Position numbers and translations under genes: made by a program | Notes under the pieces: model-generated | Told to the model about the DNA's origin: nothing | Seen by the model: the letters and a program-made list of their open reading frames with translations, nothing else | Databases searched by the model: none | Shown: piece after piece, positions 55,857-64,000 of the stretch | How the letters are laid out: each line of letters begins with the position of its first letter | Position numbering within the stretch: the first letter of the stretch is position 1 | Source of the DNA: Bacteriovoracaceae bacterium | GTDB taxonomy: Bacteria > Bdellovibrionota > Bacteriovoracia > Bacteriovoracales > Bacteriovoracaceae | NCBI GenBank assembly: GCA_947446575.1 | Contig: CANFHC010000014.1 | Location: forward strand, 1 to 64,000 | Direction of reading: 5' to 3' | Length of the DNA: 64,000 nt

Positions 55857-56279
55857 CTAGTAACGAGCAAGAACATCATTCTTATCGAAGAAGTAATTGA
55901 TCTCTCTGTCTGCAGCTGCTTGAGAATCAGATCCATGAACAGCATTGGCTTCGATAGATTTTGCATAAAGTTTACGAAGAGTTCCTTCTTCAGCGTTCGC
56001 AGGATTTGTTGCTCCCATGAGTTTACGGTTTTTTTCTACAGCGTTTTCACCTTCAAGAACCATAAGAACTACTGGTCCTTCAGTCATGAAACCAACAAGA
56101 GAACCAAAAAATGGTCTTTCTTTGTGTTCGATATAAAATCCTTCTGCTTTTTCTTTAGATAAGTGAGTAAGTTTTAGAGCAGAGATGCGTAGGCCTTCTT
56201 TTTCGAAACGAGCGATGATGTTTCCGATGTTGTTGTCGCTCACTGCATTTGGCTTAATGATTGAAAATGTTCTTTCCAT
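55857..56279 (-). CDS. ndk: Nucleoside diphosphate kinase
   Basis: 140 aa, usual length. It starts with [12 protein letters not shown] and carries the active-site histidine in NAVHGSDSQ, plus [19 protein letters not shown]. It balances nucleoside triphosphate pools using a phospho-histidine intermediate. It lies 38 nt downstream of sucD, where the ADP/GDP-forming succinyl-CoA step makes nucleoside triphosphate, and has an AAGGAG ribosome-binding site. Confidence 0.97.
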   Translation of the reverse strand: MERTFSIIKPNAVSDNNIGNIIARFEKEGLRISALKLTHLSKEKAEGFYIEHKERPFFGSLVGFMTEGPVVLMVLEGENAVEKNRKLMGATNPANAEEGTLRKLYAKSIEANAVHGSDSQAAADREINYFFDKNDVLARY

Positions 56280-56317
56280 TTGTATTTCTCCTTTTAAGAA
56301 ACTGATTAATTTTTTAA

Positions 56318-57217
56318 CTACTTATTTCTGATAGTAATATTTTTTGCTTTCATCGCTTCTTCAAGTTTTGAAGCAAGATCAGCTGGTGACTTCGCCACAG
56401 TGATACCACATTCTTCTAAAACTTTAAACTTCGCTGCAGCTGTATCGTCTTCTCCAGAGATTAGCGCACCTGCGTGCCCCATTCTCTTTCCTTTTGGAGC
56501 TGCTGCTCCTGCGATAAATCCTACAACTGGTTTTTTCATGTTCTTTTGAATCCATCTCGCTGCATCTGTTTCAGCAGAGCCTCCGATTTCTCCTATCATG
56601 ATAACTCCATCAGTGTCCGGATCTTTATTGAACATATCTAAAACGTCGATAAAGTTTGTGCCGTTAACTGGGTCACCACCTATTCCAACACAAGTTGATT
56701 GGCCTATGCCGCGAGCTGTTAATTGTCCAACAGCTTCGTAAGTTAGAGTTCCAGAACGAGAGATAATCCCGATTCTTCCAGGAAGGTGAATATGCCCTGG
56801 CATAATTCCGATTTTACATTGTCCTGGAGTGATAACTCCTGGACAGTTAGGACCTATTAGGCGGCACTCAGGTGAGCGAGCAAGAGCTCCTTTAACTTTA
56901 ACCATATCTAAAATAGGAATCCCTTCAGTGATACAGATGATGATAGGAAGTTTTGCATCGATACATTCAAGAATTGCGTCAGCTGCGAATGGAGGTGGAA
57001 CAAAAACCATTGCGGCATTTGCTTGTGTCGTTTTTATTGCTTCTTTAACAGTATTATAAACCGGCCATCCTTCATGAACAGTTCCACCTTTACCAGGAGT
57101 CACACCACCGACAACATTTGTGCCGTATTCTTGTGATTGTTTCGTGTGGAAAGTTCCTTGTTTACCAGTGATACCGATAGTAATTAAACGTGTATTTTTA
57201 TCAATCATGATAGACAT
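56318..57217 (-). CDS. sucD: Succinyl-CoA synthetase alpha subunit
   Basis: 299 aa. CoA-binding [30 protein letters not shown] and the phospho-histidine His248 in [11 protein letters not shown] are present. With the beta subunit it interconverts succinyl-CoA and succinate with NTP formation in the TCA cycle. The start has GGGAG 8 nt upstream. It lies 3 nt after sucC, as usual. Confidence 0.98.
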   Translation of the reverse strand: MSIMIDKNTRLITIGITGKQGTFHTKQSQEYGTNVVGGVTPGKGGTVHEGWPVYNTVKEAIKTTQANAAMVFVPPPFAADAILECIDAKLPIIICITEGIPILDMVKVKGALARSPECRLIGPNCPGVITPGQCKIGIMPGHIHLPGRIGIISRSGTLTYEAVGQLTARGIGQSTCVGIGGDPVNGTNFIDVLDMFNKDPDTDGVIMIGEIGGSAETDAARWIQKNMKKPVVGFIAGAAAPKGKRMGHAGALISGEDDTAAAKFKVLEECGITVAKSPADLASKLEEAMKAKNITIRNK

Positions 57218-57220
57218 TGA

Positions 57221-58387
57221 TTACGCTCCCTTTGCTGCGGCAACGACTTTTTTAGCAGCGTCACCTAAATCAGATGCTGCAGTAATAGCAAGACCAGATT
57301 CATTTAAGATTTTTTTACCAAGCTCAACGTTTGTTCCTTCAAGACGAACCACTAGAGGTACGCTTAGAGAAACCGCTTTCGCTGCTGCAATTACACCTTC
57401 AGCAATAATGTCACACTTCATGATTCCACCGAAGATATTAACAAGGATTGCTTTTACATTAGGATCAGAAAGAATGATTCTAAAAGCTTGCTCTACAGCT
57501 TCTTTCGTAGCTCCCCCGCCCACGTCTAAAAAGTTAGCAGCGTTTCCACCGTGAAGTTGAATAATGTCTAGTGTAGACATCGCAAGCCCTGCTCCGTTTA
57601 CAAGACACCCGATATTTCCATCAAGTTCAATGTATGAAAGACCATATTTTGAAGCTTCAACTTCTTTTGCTGATTCTTCAGTAAGGTCTCTGTATGCTGC
57701 AATTTCTGGATGTCTAAAAAGTGCGTTTTCATCAAAGTTTAATTTCGCATCAAGAGCGATCATTTGATTGTCAGCTGTTAATACAAGAGGGTTAATCTCT
57801 GCGATTGAACAATCTGAATCAGTGTAAAGTTTGTAGAGACCTTTATAAAAAGCGTCTGCTTCTTTTGCTTGAACAGCATCTAGGCCTAAAGCATTTGATA
57901 GAAGTCTTCCGATGTATGGTTGGTATCCAGTTGATGGATCAACTGCAACTTTGATAATAGCATCTGGATTTTTGTGAGCGATCTCTTCGATTTCTACTCC
58001 ACCTTCTTTTGATGCCATAAAAGTAATTTTAGAATTATTTCTGTCGAGAACGATCCCTAAGTAAAATTCACTAGCGATGTTACAGCCTTCTTCGATAAGA
58101 AGTGTGTTAACTTTTTTTCCTTCTGGACCCGTTTGGTGAGTAACAAGTGTTGAGTGAAGAATGTCTGTTGCATAATTACGAACTTCGTCTAATGACTTAG
58201 CAAGCTTTACACCACCAGCTTTACCTCTACCACCAGCGTGAATTTGTGCTTTAACAACCCAAATTTTTCCGCCAAGCTTTTCAGCCCCTTTTACTGCCTC
58301 TTCCACAGTTTTTGCGACTTCACCTTTTAAAACTTTAATACCAAATTTGCGCATCAAATCTTTTGCTTGATACTCATGGACGTTCAT
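57221..58387 (-). CDS. sucC: Succinyl-CoA synthetase beta subunit
   Basis: 388 aa with the start [17 protein letters not shown], an ATP-grasp nucleotide-binding region ([20 protein letters not shown]) and the C-terminal [18 protein letters not shown] characteristic of SucC. First gene of sucC-sucD-ndk. A strong GAGGAG ribosome-binding site follows a CGAAGCTTCG palindrome (58398-58407). Confidence 0.98.
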   Translation of the reverse strand: MNVHEYQAKDLMRKFGIKVLKGEVAKTVEEAVKGAEKLGGKIWVVKAQIHAGGRGKAGGVKLAKSLDEVRNYATDILHSTLVTHQTGPEGKKVNTLLIEEGCNIASEFYLGIVLDRNNSKITFMASKEGGVEIEEIAHKNPDAIIKVAVDPSTGYQPYIGRLLSNALGLDAVQAKEADAFYKGLYKLYTDSDCSIAEINPLVLTADNQMIALDAKLNFDENALFRHPEIAAYRDLTEESAKEVEASKYGLSYIELDGNIGCLVNGAGLAMSTLDIIQLHGGNAANFLDVGGGATKEAVEQAFRIILSDPNVKAILVNIFGGIMKCDIIAEGVIAAAKAVSLSVPLVVRLEGTNVELGKKILNESGLAITAASDLGDAAKKVVAAAKGA

Positions 58388-58556
58388 AGAATCTCCTCGA
58401 AGCTTCGTTATGCGATATAATCATGTTGTGAGACGTTGATCATAGTAATAGTGCAGATGAAGATCCAAAAGGAACAACGCCCAATTCCTTGCTAAATAAA
58501 CGCAAAAATAATTAAATATTAACCATGTTTAGCCTCTCTAACTTTATAGGTGACCT

Positions 58557-59432
58557 ATGCAAAGCAAAAAATATTACTCTCTTGAACCTGCGCGCTTCAA
58601 GCTTGATGGTGGTGCAATGTTTGGAATTATTCCAAAACCCCTCTGGCACAAAGTTCATCCGGCCGATGAAATGAACCGCATCGAGCTTGCCTTGCGTTTG
58701 GTTTTGATAGTGACTGATACCAAAAAAATTCTTATTGATACAGGAATCGGCGATTATCACGGTGAAAAGTTTGATCAACGCTTTGCTGTAGTCGGCGGTC
58801 AGTCTCCATTGGAGAAATCCCTAGAATCCATAGGAATTTCCCCTTCCGAAATTACGGATTTAGTTATTTCTCATCTGCACTTTGATCACGTTGGTGGAAT
58901 CGGAAAGTTAGTTAATGGAGTAATGGAGCCAGTATTAAAAAAGGCTCAAGTGCATCTGCATAAAAAACATTATGAGTACTCTCTCGCACCCACAGAGCGC
59001 GATACGGGCTCTTTTCACATTGAATATTTTAAACCGATTATCAAATGGTACGAAGAGCATAAACAAATTCATTGGGTCGATGGAATGGAGGGTGTCTTAA
59101 TGCCAGAGCTAAATTTTAAATGCTCAATGGGCCACACACCTTTTTTGCTTCATGCCTACGATGATAAATTCATTTATATGGCCGATCTTATTCCTACAAG
59201 CAATCACGTCAGCATTCCTTGGGTTATGGGTTATGATATTTCCCCTGGAGTCACGACAGTTGATAAAAAAAATTTCCTACAATTTATAAATGAAAAAAAT
59301 CTCGTGATGATCTTCGAACATGATCCGCAATTCTATGGAAGTACGGTGAAAAAAACTGAAAAGAATGAGTATGTTTGCGGCGAAAAATTAGCGTACGTTC
59401 CTACTCCTGCGTATTCCATTTTATCATTATAA
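58557..59432 (+). CDS. Metallo-beta-lactamase-fold hydrolase
   Basis: 291 aa. The zinc motif HxHxDH is complete as ISHLHFDHVGG (His106, His108, Asp110, His111). A later GHTPFLLHAY and a YMADLIP segment supply the remaining ligands. There is no signal peptide. Similar proteins include quorum-quenching lactonases and many uncharacterised hydrolases, so the substrate is open. The ribosome-binding site is TAGGTGA. Confidence 0.9.
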   Translation: MQSKKYYSLEPARFKLDGGAMFGIIPKPLWHKVHPADEMNRIELALRLVLIVTDTKKILIDTGIGDYHGEKFDQRFAVVGGQSPLEKSLESIGISPSEITDLVISHLHFDHVGGIGKLVNGVMEPVLKKAQVHLHKKHYEYSLAPTERDTGSFHIEYFKPIIKWYEEHKQIHWVDGMEGVLMPELNFKCSMGHTPFLLHAYDDKFIYMADLIPTSNHVSIPWVMGYDISPGVTTVDKKNFLQFINEKNLVMIFEHDPQFYGSTVKKTEKNEYVCGEKLAYVPTPAYSILSL

Positions 59433-59469
59433 TATAAGCGTATTAGTTTTCTTTGATCACTTTATGAAA

Positions 59470-59501
59470 ATATTCCTTAGTGGACTCTAACTAAGGAATA
59501 T
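59470..59501 (+). promoter_or_regulatory. Perfect stem-loop that buries the ribosome-binding site of the 59506 gene
   Basis: ATATTCCTTAG (59470-59480) and CTAAGGAATAT (59491-59501) are exact 11-bp complements around a 10-nt loop. The ribosome-binding sequence AAGGA (59493-59497) lies inside the right arm, 8 nt before the ATG at 59506. If the stem is transcribed, it would hide the ribosome-binding site, giving translation controlled by temperature, a ligand, an RNA or a protein. It could instead be a DNA operator. Confidence 0.6.
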
Positions 59502-59505
59502 AGTC

Positions 59506-61056
59506 ATGCGAATATTTATAATACTAATCTTGTGCTTGATCTTAATGAATTCTTCATATGCTGCCGAAAAAAAATTGCGCTGGAAAATCACAAATCCCAC
59601 GTGGACTGAAGATTTTGAGCTCCAGTATCAAAACTTTATTCATACCATGGGTGTGGCCCGAAAAAATAATGCCTGTCACACGACCGATCAATGCCTAAGA
59701 AGCAATCTTGCCAATCCTCTCTATGCTGCAAAAAATCCAGCGGGCTTACAAAGTATTTTTTCTGACTGCGCGGACTTACCTTATGTTTTAAGAGCGTATT
59801 TTGCTTGGATGAATGATTTGCCATTCACCTTTCCTACCGATCTAGTGGAGGCAAAAAGTTTTACCAGAAATAAATCTGATATTCGCTATAGCCGATATGG
59901 AAATATTATTACCCAAAAAAGAATCATTCGCTCTGGCGATAATATTAATTCTGTTTTAGAAGATGTCGTCAATAGTACCTCAACAGCAAGCTTCAGAACG
60001 AATGTGACAAAATATGATTCGGGAAATCTTTTTCGCGACACTTATCCTACCAACATAAATCGCAATGCGATTACTCCAGGTACCATTGTTTATGATCCCA
60101 ATGGACATGTAGCTGTAGTATACGAAATCACCAAGACGGGGCAAATTCATTTAATCGACGCGCATCCGGATAATTCGTTAACGACCATTACCTATGGTGA
60201 AAAATTCGCGCGAACTGGAGTGAAAACCGCTGGAGGATTTTCCAACTTCCGGCCTTTTTCTTATGAAAATGGAAATGTAACTCCTAAAAGAAATTCTGAA
60301 CTTCCTAACTTCTCCCTTATTCAATATCAAAAAGATCCCTACATCTATAAGGGCGAAATCGTCAGCTTCTATGAATATGTACGTCTGGTGATGGCCGATG
60401 GTGATATTATTTTTAATCCAGTTTCTGAATTAAAAGATTATATGAATGAATTATGCCTAGACATAAAATACCGCGAAGATGCTGTCAATATCGCTCTTAA
60501 AAATAAAATTGATCAACAGTCTCACCCTTATCTACTACCGGCCAATATTTATGGTTCAGATGGAGATTGGGAAGCCTATGCCACTCCAGCAAGAGACGCA
60601 CGATTTAAAGCAAGTTTACGTGAGGTAAAAAAATACTTAACAAAAGTTTTTGAAGGACAAATTGATCGAAGTATAAAAATTAATTATCAAGGCGATGATT
60701 TAAAAACCCAGTTGCGAGAAGTGTATTTAACTATCACTCGCTCTTGCAGCATTCATCCAACAACAAATCTCACAATGAATTTAGATGATGTTCTTCAGAA
60801 TATACTTGCTCTTTCTTTTGATCCTTATCACTGTGCAAGTTTGCGTTGGGGAATAATCGGAGACCAAAACTGTCAGAGTTCTACTAATAAAAATAAATGG
60901 TATTACGCTGAACAAGGACTACGCAACCGAGTGGATCGAGATTATTCGATTAAAACAGATTTTAGTGTAGACGATCTTCCCAATGCTCCAGCTTCACAGG
61001 TAGAAAAACCTGACTTAAGCCTAGATCAATTGTTAGAAATACCGAGGGAGAATTAA
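59506..61056 (+). CDS. Secreted NlpC/P60-like cysteine-peptidase-like protein
   Basis: 516 aa with signal peptide (MRIFIILILCLILMNSSYAA). Residues 80-225 contain FSDCADLPYVLRAYFAW (Cys88), PNGHVAVVYEI (His201) and LIDAHPDN, the Cys-His-polar order of papain-like NlpC/P60 enzymes, which often cleave peptidoglycan. The preceding WTEDFELQY and the DCAD motif are shared with the 1053-aa protein at 40157, so the two are paralogues. The C-terminal 290 residues are mixed helix/strand with several cysteines (CSIHP, YHCASL, NCQSS). Translation may be controlled by the hairpin at 59470-59501. Substrate and activity unproven. Confidence 0.68.
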   Translation: MRIFIILILCLILMNSSYAAEKKLRWKITNPTWTEDFELQYQNFIHTMGVARKNNACHTTDQCLRSNLANPLYAAKNPAGLQSIFSDCADLPYVLRAYFAWMNDLPFTFPTDLVEAKSFTRNKSDIRYSRYGNIITQKRIIRSGDNINSVLEDVVNSTSTASFRTNVTKYDSGNLFRDTYPTNINRNAITPGTIVYDPNGHVAVVYEITKTGQIHLIDAHPDNSLTTITYGEKFARTGVKTAGGFSNFRPFSYENGNVTPKRNSELPNFSLIQYQKDPYIYKGEIVSFYEYVRLVMADGDIIFNPVSELKDYMNELCLDIKYREDAVNIALKNKIDQQSHPYLLPANIYGSDGDWEAYATPARDARFKASLREVKKYLTKVFEGQIDRSIKINYQGDDLKTQLREVYLTITRSCSIHPTTNLTMNLDDVLQNILALSFDPYHCASLRWGIIGDQNCQSSTNKNKWYYAEQGLRNRVDRDYSIKTDFSVDDLPNAPASQVEKPDLSLDQLLEIPREN

Positions 61057-61057
61057 G

Positions 61058-62524
61058 TTATTTAGAAATTTTTGAAATCTGCTCATCGAGCTTTTTAATA
61101 TTCAAATCAATTTGCAATTTGATAGAGCGCGCTCTTTTATCAAATTCACTTCTGAGGTCTAATTTATCTTTGTCGGTGAGCTTTTTAAATTTTTGAGTCT
61201 TAGTAATCATGTCAGAGGCCATCTCGCCGATTTGTTTTCCTAGCAGCACTTGTTCACGATAAGGGGCAACTACATTAGTTTTTTCGAGTTCACCAAACAT
61301 AGGATCGCGAGCAAGCTCCGAAGCTTTGACGACTAGGGCCTGCAATAAGGGAGAAATTTCTTTAATAAATTTTCCTTCAAAAGAAGCCATTGCTTTGCCA
61401 GTTTTGGCCTTCTCTAATTCCATTAAATAATTTTGTGAAGTGGCATTTAAGAGAGATTCAAAAGTTCTGATGCGCTCAAGTTTGTCTTGAAAGGGTTTTA
61501 ACATCTCACTTACAATAGAGGCCCCATATTCGTCCATTTTTTTCTCAAATTCTCTCGGTGTCCCAGGATAAATAAGAGTGGTGCCATCAAAGCTATAAGA
61601 CTTATTCAAAGAGCTAAAAAATTTAAAAGTACTAAGCTTTTTAAAATGGCGATTGATGAAATGAGTTTCTCTTCCTTCCACATGTACTTGATATTCACCA
61701 GGCAAAAATTTCGAACCTTCCGTTAAAAACATGCGAGTGAATTTTCCGATGTGATTTTTAAGCTCACCTTTAACAGTAAGAACGACATTTTCTGTTCCTA
61801 ATACACGCTTAGGAATAGAAGTCAGTTTTATGACGGTGTTTATTTCACCTGATTTATTTGTGCTGGCCCATAGATTTAGGCTATCCAAAGAAAGTGCCAT
61901 ATCCACTTCGAAATTAGGAGTGTTTTTTGTCGCAGTCATTTCCAACTTTTCTAAGTATACCGGCATAATGCCTTTTATGCGCATTTGAATACCAGCGTCT
62001 TTTTCATTGGTCACAAACCAAGCAACAATCATCATAAAAAGAGCAGCCGTTAATGCCAAAAAATATTTCGAAAGCTGAGATTTTTTTTGAGCTTGCTGAA
62101 AACGGATCTTGTTAACTCCCGTGGGATCAATAATTGCGTCTAATGGGATGGGCGGCGGAAGATCATCGTCAAAGAGTGTATCGTCTTGCGCCTCAATGGG
62201 GGCCTTAGGTAAAGTAGGAATATGTGGCAATGGCGGTGGTGAGGCTTCATCTTTAATTGGTTTGGCCGGTTTTGCTACTGGTATTTTTGGCATGGGCTTA
62301 GGAAGCTCAATTTCAGTTTTTGCTGAAATCGTTTTTGCGAGTTCCGGATGAAATAAAAAAGTAAAAGTCCCAACTTTAGAAATGGGCTCCCACTTCTGCG
62401 TTCCTTCTTTCCAGACAAGAGTTGAAGCTATTATTTCTTTGGTTTGATAAAACTCGGCCATCTCTTCAACACTGAAGGGGCCGAGGTGATGCGTGCCTTT
62501 AAATACAAACCATTCTTTATTCAT
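61058..62524 (-). CDS. GYF_2-domain single-pass membrane protein
   Basis: 488 aa. Residues 1-60 (EWFVFKGTHHLGPFSVEEMAEFY, then WKEGTQKWEPI) match the bacterial GYF_2 domain, which binds proline-rich peptides. Residues 70-140 are themselves proline-rich (SPPPLPHIPTLPKAP, DDLPPPIPLDAI) and could be its ligand, in the same chain or in another. A membrane helix lies at about 150-170, and the remaining 315 residues should be periplasmic and end in a coiled coil (KLQIDLNIKKLDEQISKI). No enzymatic motif. Its stop is 1 nt from the convergent 61056 stop. Confidence 0.78.
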   Translation of the reverse strand: MNKEWFVFKGTHHLGPFSVEEMAEFYQTKEIIASTLVWKEGTQKWEPISKVGTFTFLFHPELAKTISAKTEIELPKPMPKIPVAKPAKPIKDEASPPPLPHIPTLPKAPIEAQDDTLFDDDLPPPIPLDAIIDPTGVNKIRFQQAQKKSQLSKYFLALTAALFMMIVAWFVTNEKDAGIQMRIKGIMPVYLEKLEMTATKNTPNFEVDMALSLDSLNLWASTNKSGEINTVIKLTSIPKRVLGTENVVLTVKGELKNHIGKFTRMFLTEGSKFLPGEYQVHVEGRETHFINRHFKKLSTFKFFSSLNKSYSFDGTTLIYPGTPREFEKKMDEYGASIVSEMLKPFQDKLERIRTFESLLNATSQNYLMELEKAKTGKAMASFEGKFIKEISPLLQALVVKASELARDPMFGELEKTNVVAPYREQVLLGKQIGEMASDMITKTQKFKKLTDKDKLDLRSEFDKRARSIKLQIDLNIKKLDEQISKISK

Positions 62525-62584
62525 TTAATAAAATAATGATATACTGACTTCATCGTTTTGAGCAAACCATAAAAGGATTTTCTT

Positions 62585-63505
62585 ATGCAAAACCGGACAG
62601 CCGCAGCTAGAGACCTAGAAAGAATTATCAACAATCGAACTGAAGTGCAGTCGGCGGATATCCTCTTTCTTAAATTCTCGTCTGATATAGGCACAATTAG
62701 AAATGCCGGTCGTCGTGGATCACTCTATGCTCCAGAGGCCATTTTATCGGTTGTCAAGAAGCTTGCTTGCCACAATCTTTCAAAGTGGTCCGATGTCGAA
62801 CTGGCCAATCCAGCGCTTGAATCTGAAAATTTTGAAGAAGCTCAAGTTAAGCTTTCTGCTCACATTCAAAAAATATTAACTGAACAAAAGCGAGCGCAAA
62901 AATTTATTTATCTTGGTGGCGGTCACGATTATATCTATCCCACTGTTAAGGCCATTAATCACAGTTCGAAAAAATGTGTGATTATTAACCTCGATGCTCA
63001 CCTCGACACCAGAACAGATAAAGAAGCCAACTCCGGAACTCCCTTCCGCCAAATTGCCCGTGAATTTGAAGGAGAGGTCGAAATTGTTCAATTGGGGATT
63101 CACGATTTTGCCAATTCCATCACGACGATGAGCAATTTAGAAAAAGGAAAAGAAATTGTTGCGACTTATGAAGATGTGCGCTTTGGTTCCAAAGATTTTA
63201 CTGAAACAGAAAAATTCTTAGAAAGGGTCATCCCCTTTCAAAAAGATACAACTTATATTTTTTCACTCGATGCTGATGTCATGGAAGCTGGAATCATGGA
63301 AGGCGTTAGTGCCGTCAATCACCGAGGATTGCCCTACGATTTTATCGAAGATGTATTGCTTTATGCTATTGATAAACTTCACTGCCAGCATTTTGGAATT
63401 TTTGAATACAATCCAGTCTACGATAATCTCTCGCAAAAAGGTGCTCGCACCCTTGCAGCCCTTATTTATCAAATAATGGATGAGAGAACTTTATTAATTG
63501 ATTAA
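62585..63505 (+). CDS. Ureohydrolase (arginase/agmatinase/formimidoylglutamase family)
   Basis: 306 aa. All manganese ligands are visible: His114 (GGGHD), Asp137-x-His139-x-Asp141 (NLDAHLDTR) and Asp229-x-Asp231 (SLDADVMEAG). The GVSAVNHRGLP segment follows, as in HutG and agmatinases. It would hydrolyse a guanidino or formimino group. The substrate cannot be assigned; the short N-terminus and the LDADVM segment lean towards formimidoylglutamase. AAGGA precedes the ATG. Confidence 0.9.
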   Translation: MQNRTAAARDLERIINNRTEVQSADILFLKFSSDIGTIRNAGRRGSLYAPEAILSVVKKLACHNLSKWSDVELANPALESENFEEAQVKLSAHIQKILTEQKRAQKFIYLGGGHDYIYPTVKAINHSSKKCVIINLDAHLDTRTDKEANSGTPFRQIAREFEGEVEIVQLGIHDFANSITTMSNLEKGKEIVATYEDVRFGSKDFTETEKFLERVIPFQKDTTYIFSLDADVMEAGIMEGVSAVNHRGLPYDFIEDVLLYAIDKLHCQHFGIFEYNPVYDNLSQKGARTLAALIYQIMDERTLLID

Positions 63506-63533
63506 AGAATTTATGAGCGAAGACGAATTATAA

Positions 63534-64000
63534 TCAATCAGTTTCTGTCGCACCTAAAATATCTGCTGCTCGCCAGTTAGGAAGATCTTCAATAAGACCC
63601 GCAAGAAGAAAATCAAACTTCTGTTGTGCCTTTGCATGGCGAGAAAAATCGGAAACACCATCTGCAGTCGCGCGCCACTGACTCGATTGAGCGAGTCGAC
63701 CTCTTAGAGCGGCCGTGAATAAATCAATCCAGGTCGGAGCGGTAAAAGTAAAATTCAGAGAGATCGCGTCACTCATCGCCTCTGTAGAATGCCAGCTTCC
63801 TCTAGGAACAAATAAAAGAGATCCGGCCTTCAATTCTATTGGATTAATATCTGTTGGCATGCATTCAGGCATAGGAGTTTCTAAATAACTCTCTAATTCA
63901 GGATCGCAAGGCAATCCCATCGTGTGCCTGGTCATGGGATTGGCCACATGTAAATTAGGAGCAATCCACCATCTTTTTGTTCCTGATATTTGTAAAACAA
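63534..64000 (-). CDS. Cupin-4/JmjC-like oxygenase (5' end outside window)
   Basis: The frame stays open to the window edge: codons above the internal GTG at 63947 read VLQISGTKRWWIAPNLHVANP, so the start lies beyond 64000. The QxxGxKRW segment and the SLLFVPRGSWHSTEAM/AISLNFTF part (third metal ligand His in SWH) match the Cupin_4 family, which includes the ribosomal-protein arginine hydroxylase RoxA (YcfD). The first two metal ligands would be outside the window. It is only distantly like the cupin at 7884. Confidence 0.82.
   Translation of the reverse strand, partial: VLQISGTKRWWIAPNLHVANPMTRHTMGLPCDPELESYLETPMPECMPTDINPIELKAGSLLFVPRGSWHSTEAMSDAISLNFTFTAPTWIDLFTAALRGRLAQSSQWRATADGVSDFSRHAKAQQKFDFLLAGLIEDLPNWRAADILGATETD

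Noticed and set aside
1-64000. tRNA, rRNA, CRISPR arrays, insertion sequences, attachment sites
   Set aside because: Looked for in all intergenic gaps; none seen. Gaps are short and no transposase or integrase is encoded.

Overview
The window is 64 kb of AT-rich, gene-dense bacterial DNA from a flagellated, diderm (outer-membrane) organism. It has lipoproteins, TolC-like proteins, a Wza-like exporter, a flagellin, CheY/CheX and a CarD-type regulator, plus many secreted hydrolases. This mix suggests a predatory-type deltaproteobacterial relative (Bdellovibrionota, Bacteriovorax-like). That placement is inferred from gene content only; no rRNA is present. I saw no tRNA, rRNA, insertion sequence or CRISPR array.

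Layout. (1) 1-5712: the 5' end of a flagellin gene, then a five-gene chemotaxis/signalling operon: a large low-complexity repeat protein, a degenerate HD-GYP protein, CheY, a histidine-less HPt-like protein with a CheZ-like tail, and a CheX-type phosphatase. (2) 5713-7882: a metallophosphoesterase, a small secreted protein and a zinc metallopeptidase whose start sits at a sigma-28-like promoter. (3) 7884-26749 (minus strand): a secondary-metabolite operon. In transcription order it holds a Wza-like exporter, an Sfp-type phosphopantetheinyl transferase, a 2189-aa hybrid (A-T-KS-AT-ACP-aminotransferase), an 1874-aa NRPS (C-T-C-A-T-TE), a 1061-aa secreted glycosidase-like protein, a hexapeptide acyltransferase and a JmjC/cupin-type oxygenase. 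(4) 26846-35857: Wzx/Wzy-type polysaccharide genes (glycosyltransferases, flippase, polymerase/ligase, chain-length protein, CpsD-like ATPase). The initiating sugar transferase and GalE lie at 45974-47780. (5) 36084-45925: a secreted-protein block with two TolC-like proteins, a large cysteine-peptidase-like protein, an M28 aminopeptidase and an S41-type lipoprotein peptidase. (6) 47922-64000: mostly housekeeping genes (uvrB, lysA, YeiH family, nitroreductase, cysS, CarD family, NUDIX, ndk, sucD, sucC), then an MBL-fold hydrolase, a second cysteine-peptidase-like protein, a GYF-domain membrane protein, a ureohydrolase and a partial cupin-4 protein.

Most interesting system: the hybrid assembly line sits in one apparent operon with a polysaccharide exporter and beside a full Wzx/Wzy locus. 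Reading the adenylation specificity residues by eye gives a proline-like code for the starter A domain and a glycine-like code for the last. The AT carries the malonyl-type HAFH motif. A fused class III aminotransferase should turn the beta-keto thioester into a beta-amine. The predicted core is therefore a prolyl-derived beta-amino acid joined, through a carrier domain with no adenylation partner, to glycine. Other points worth checking are a hairpin that buries a ribosome-binding site (59470-59501), three sigma-28-like promoters, a pseudo-HPt with a CheY-binding tail, and two NlpC/P60-like paralogues.
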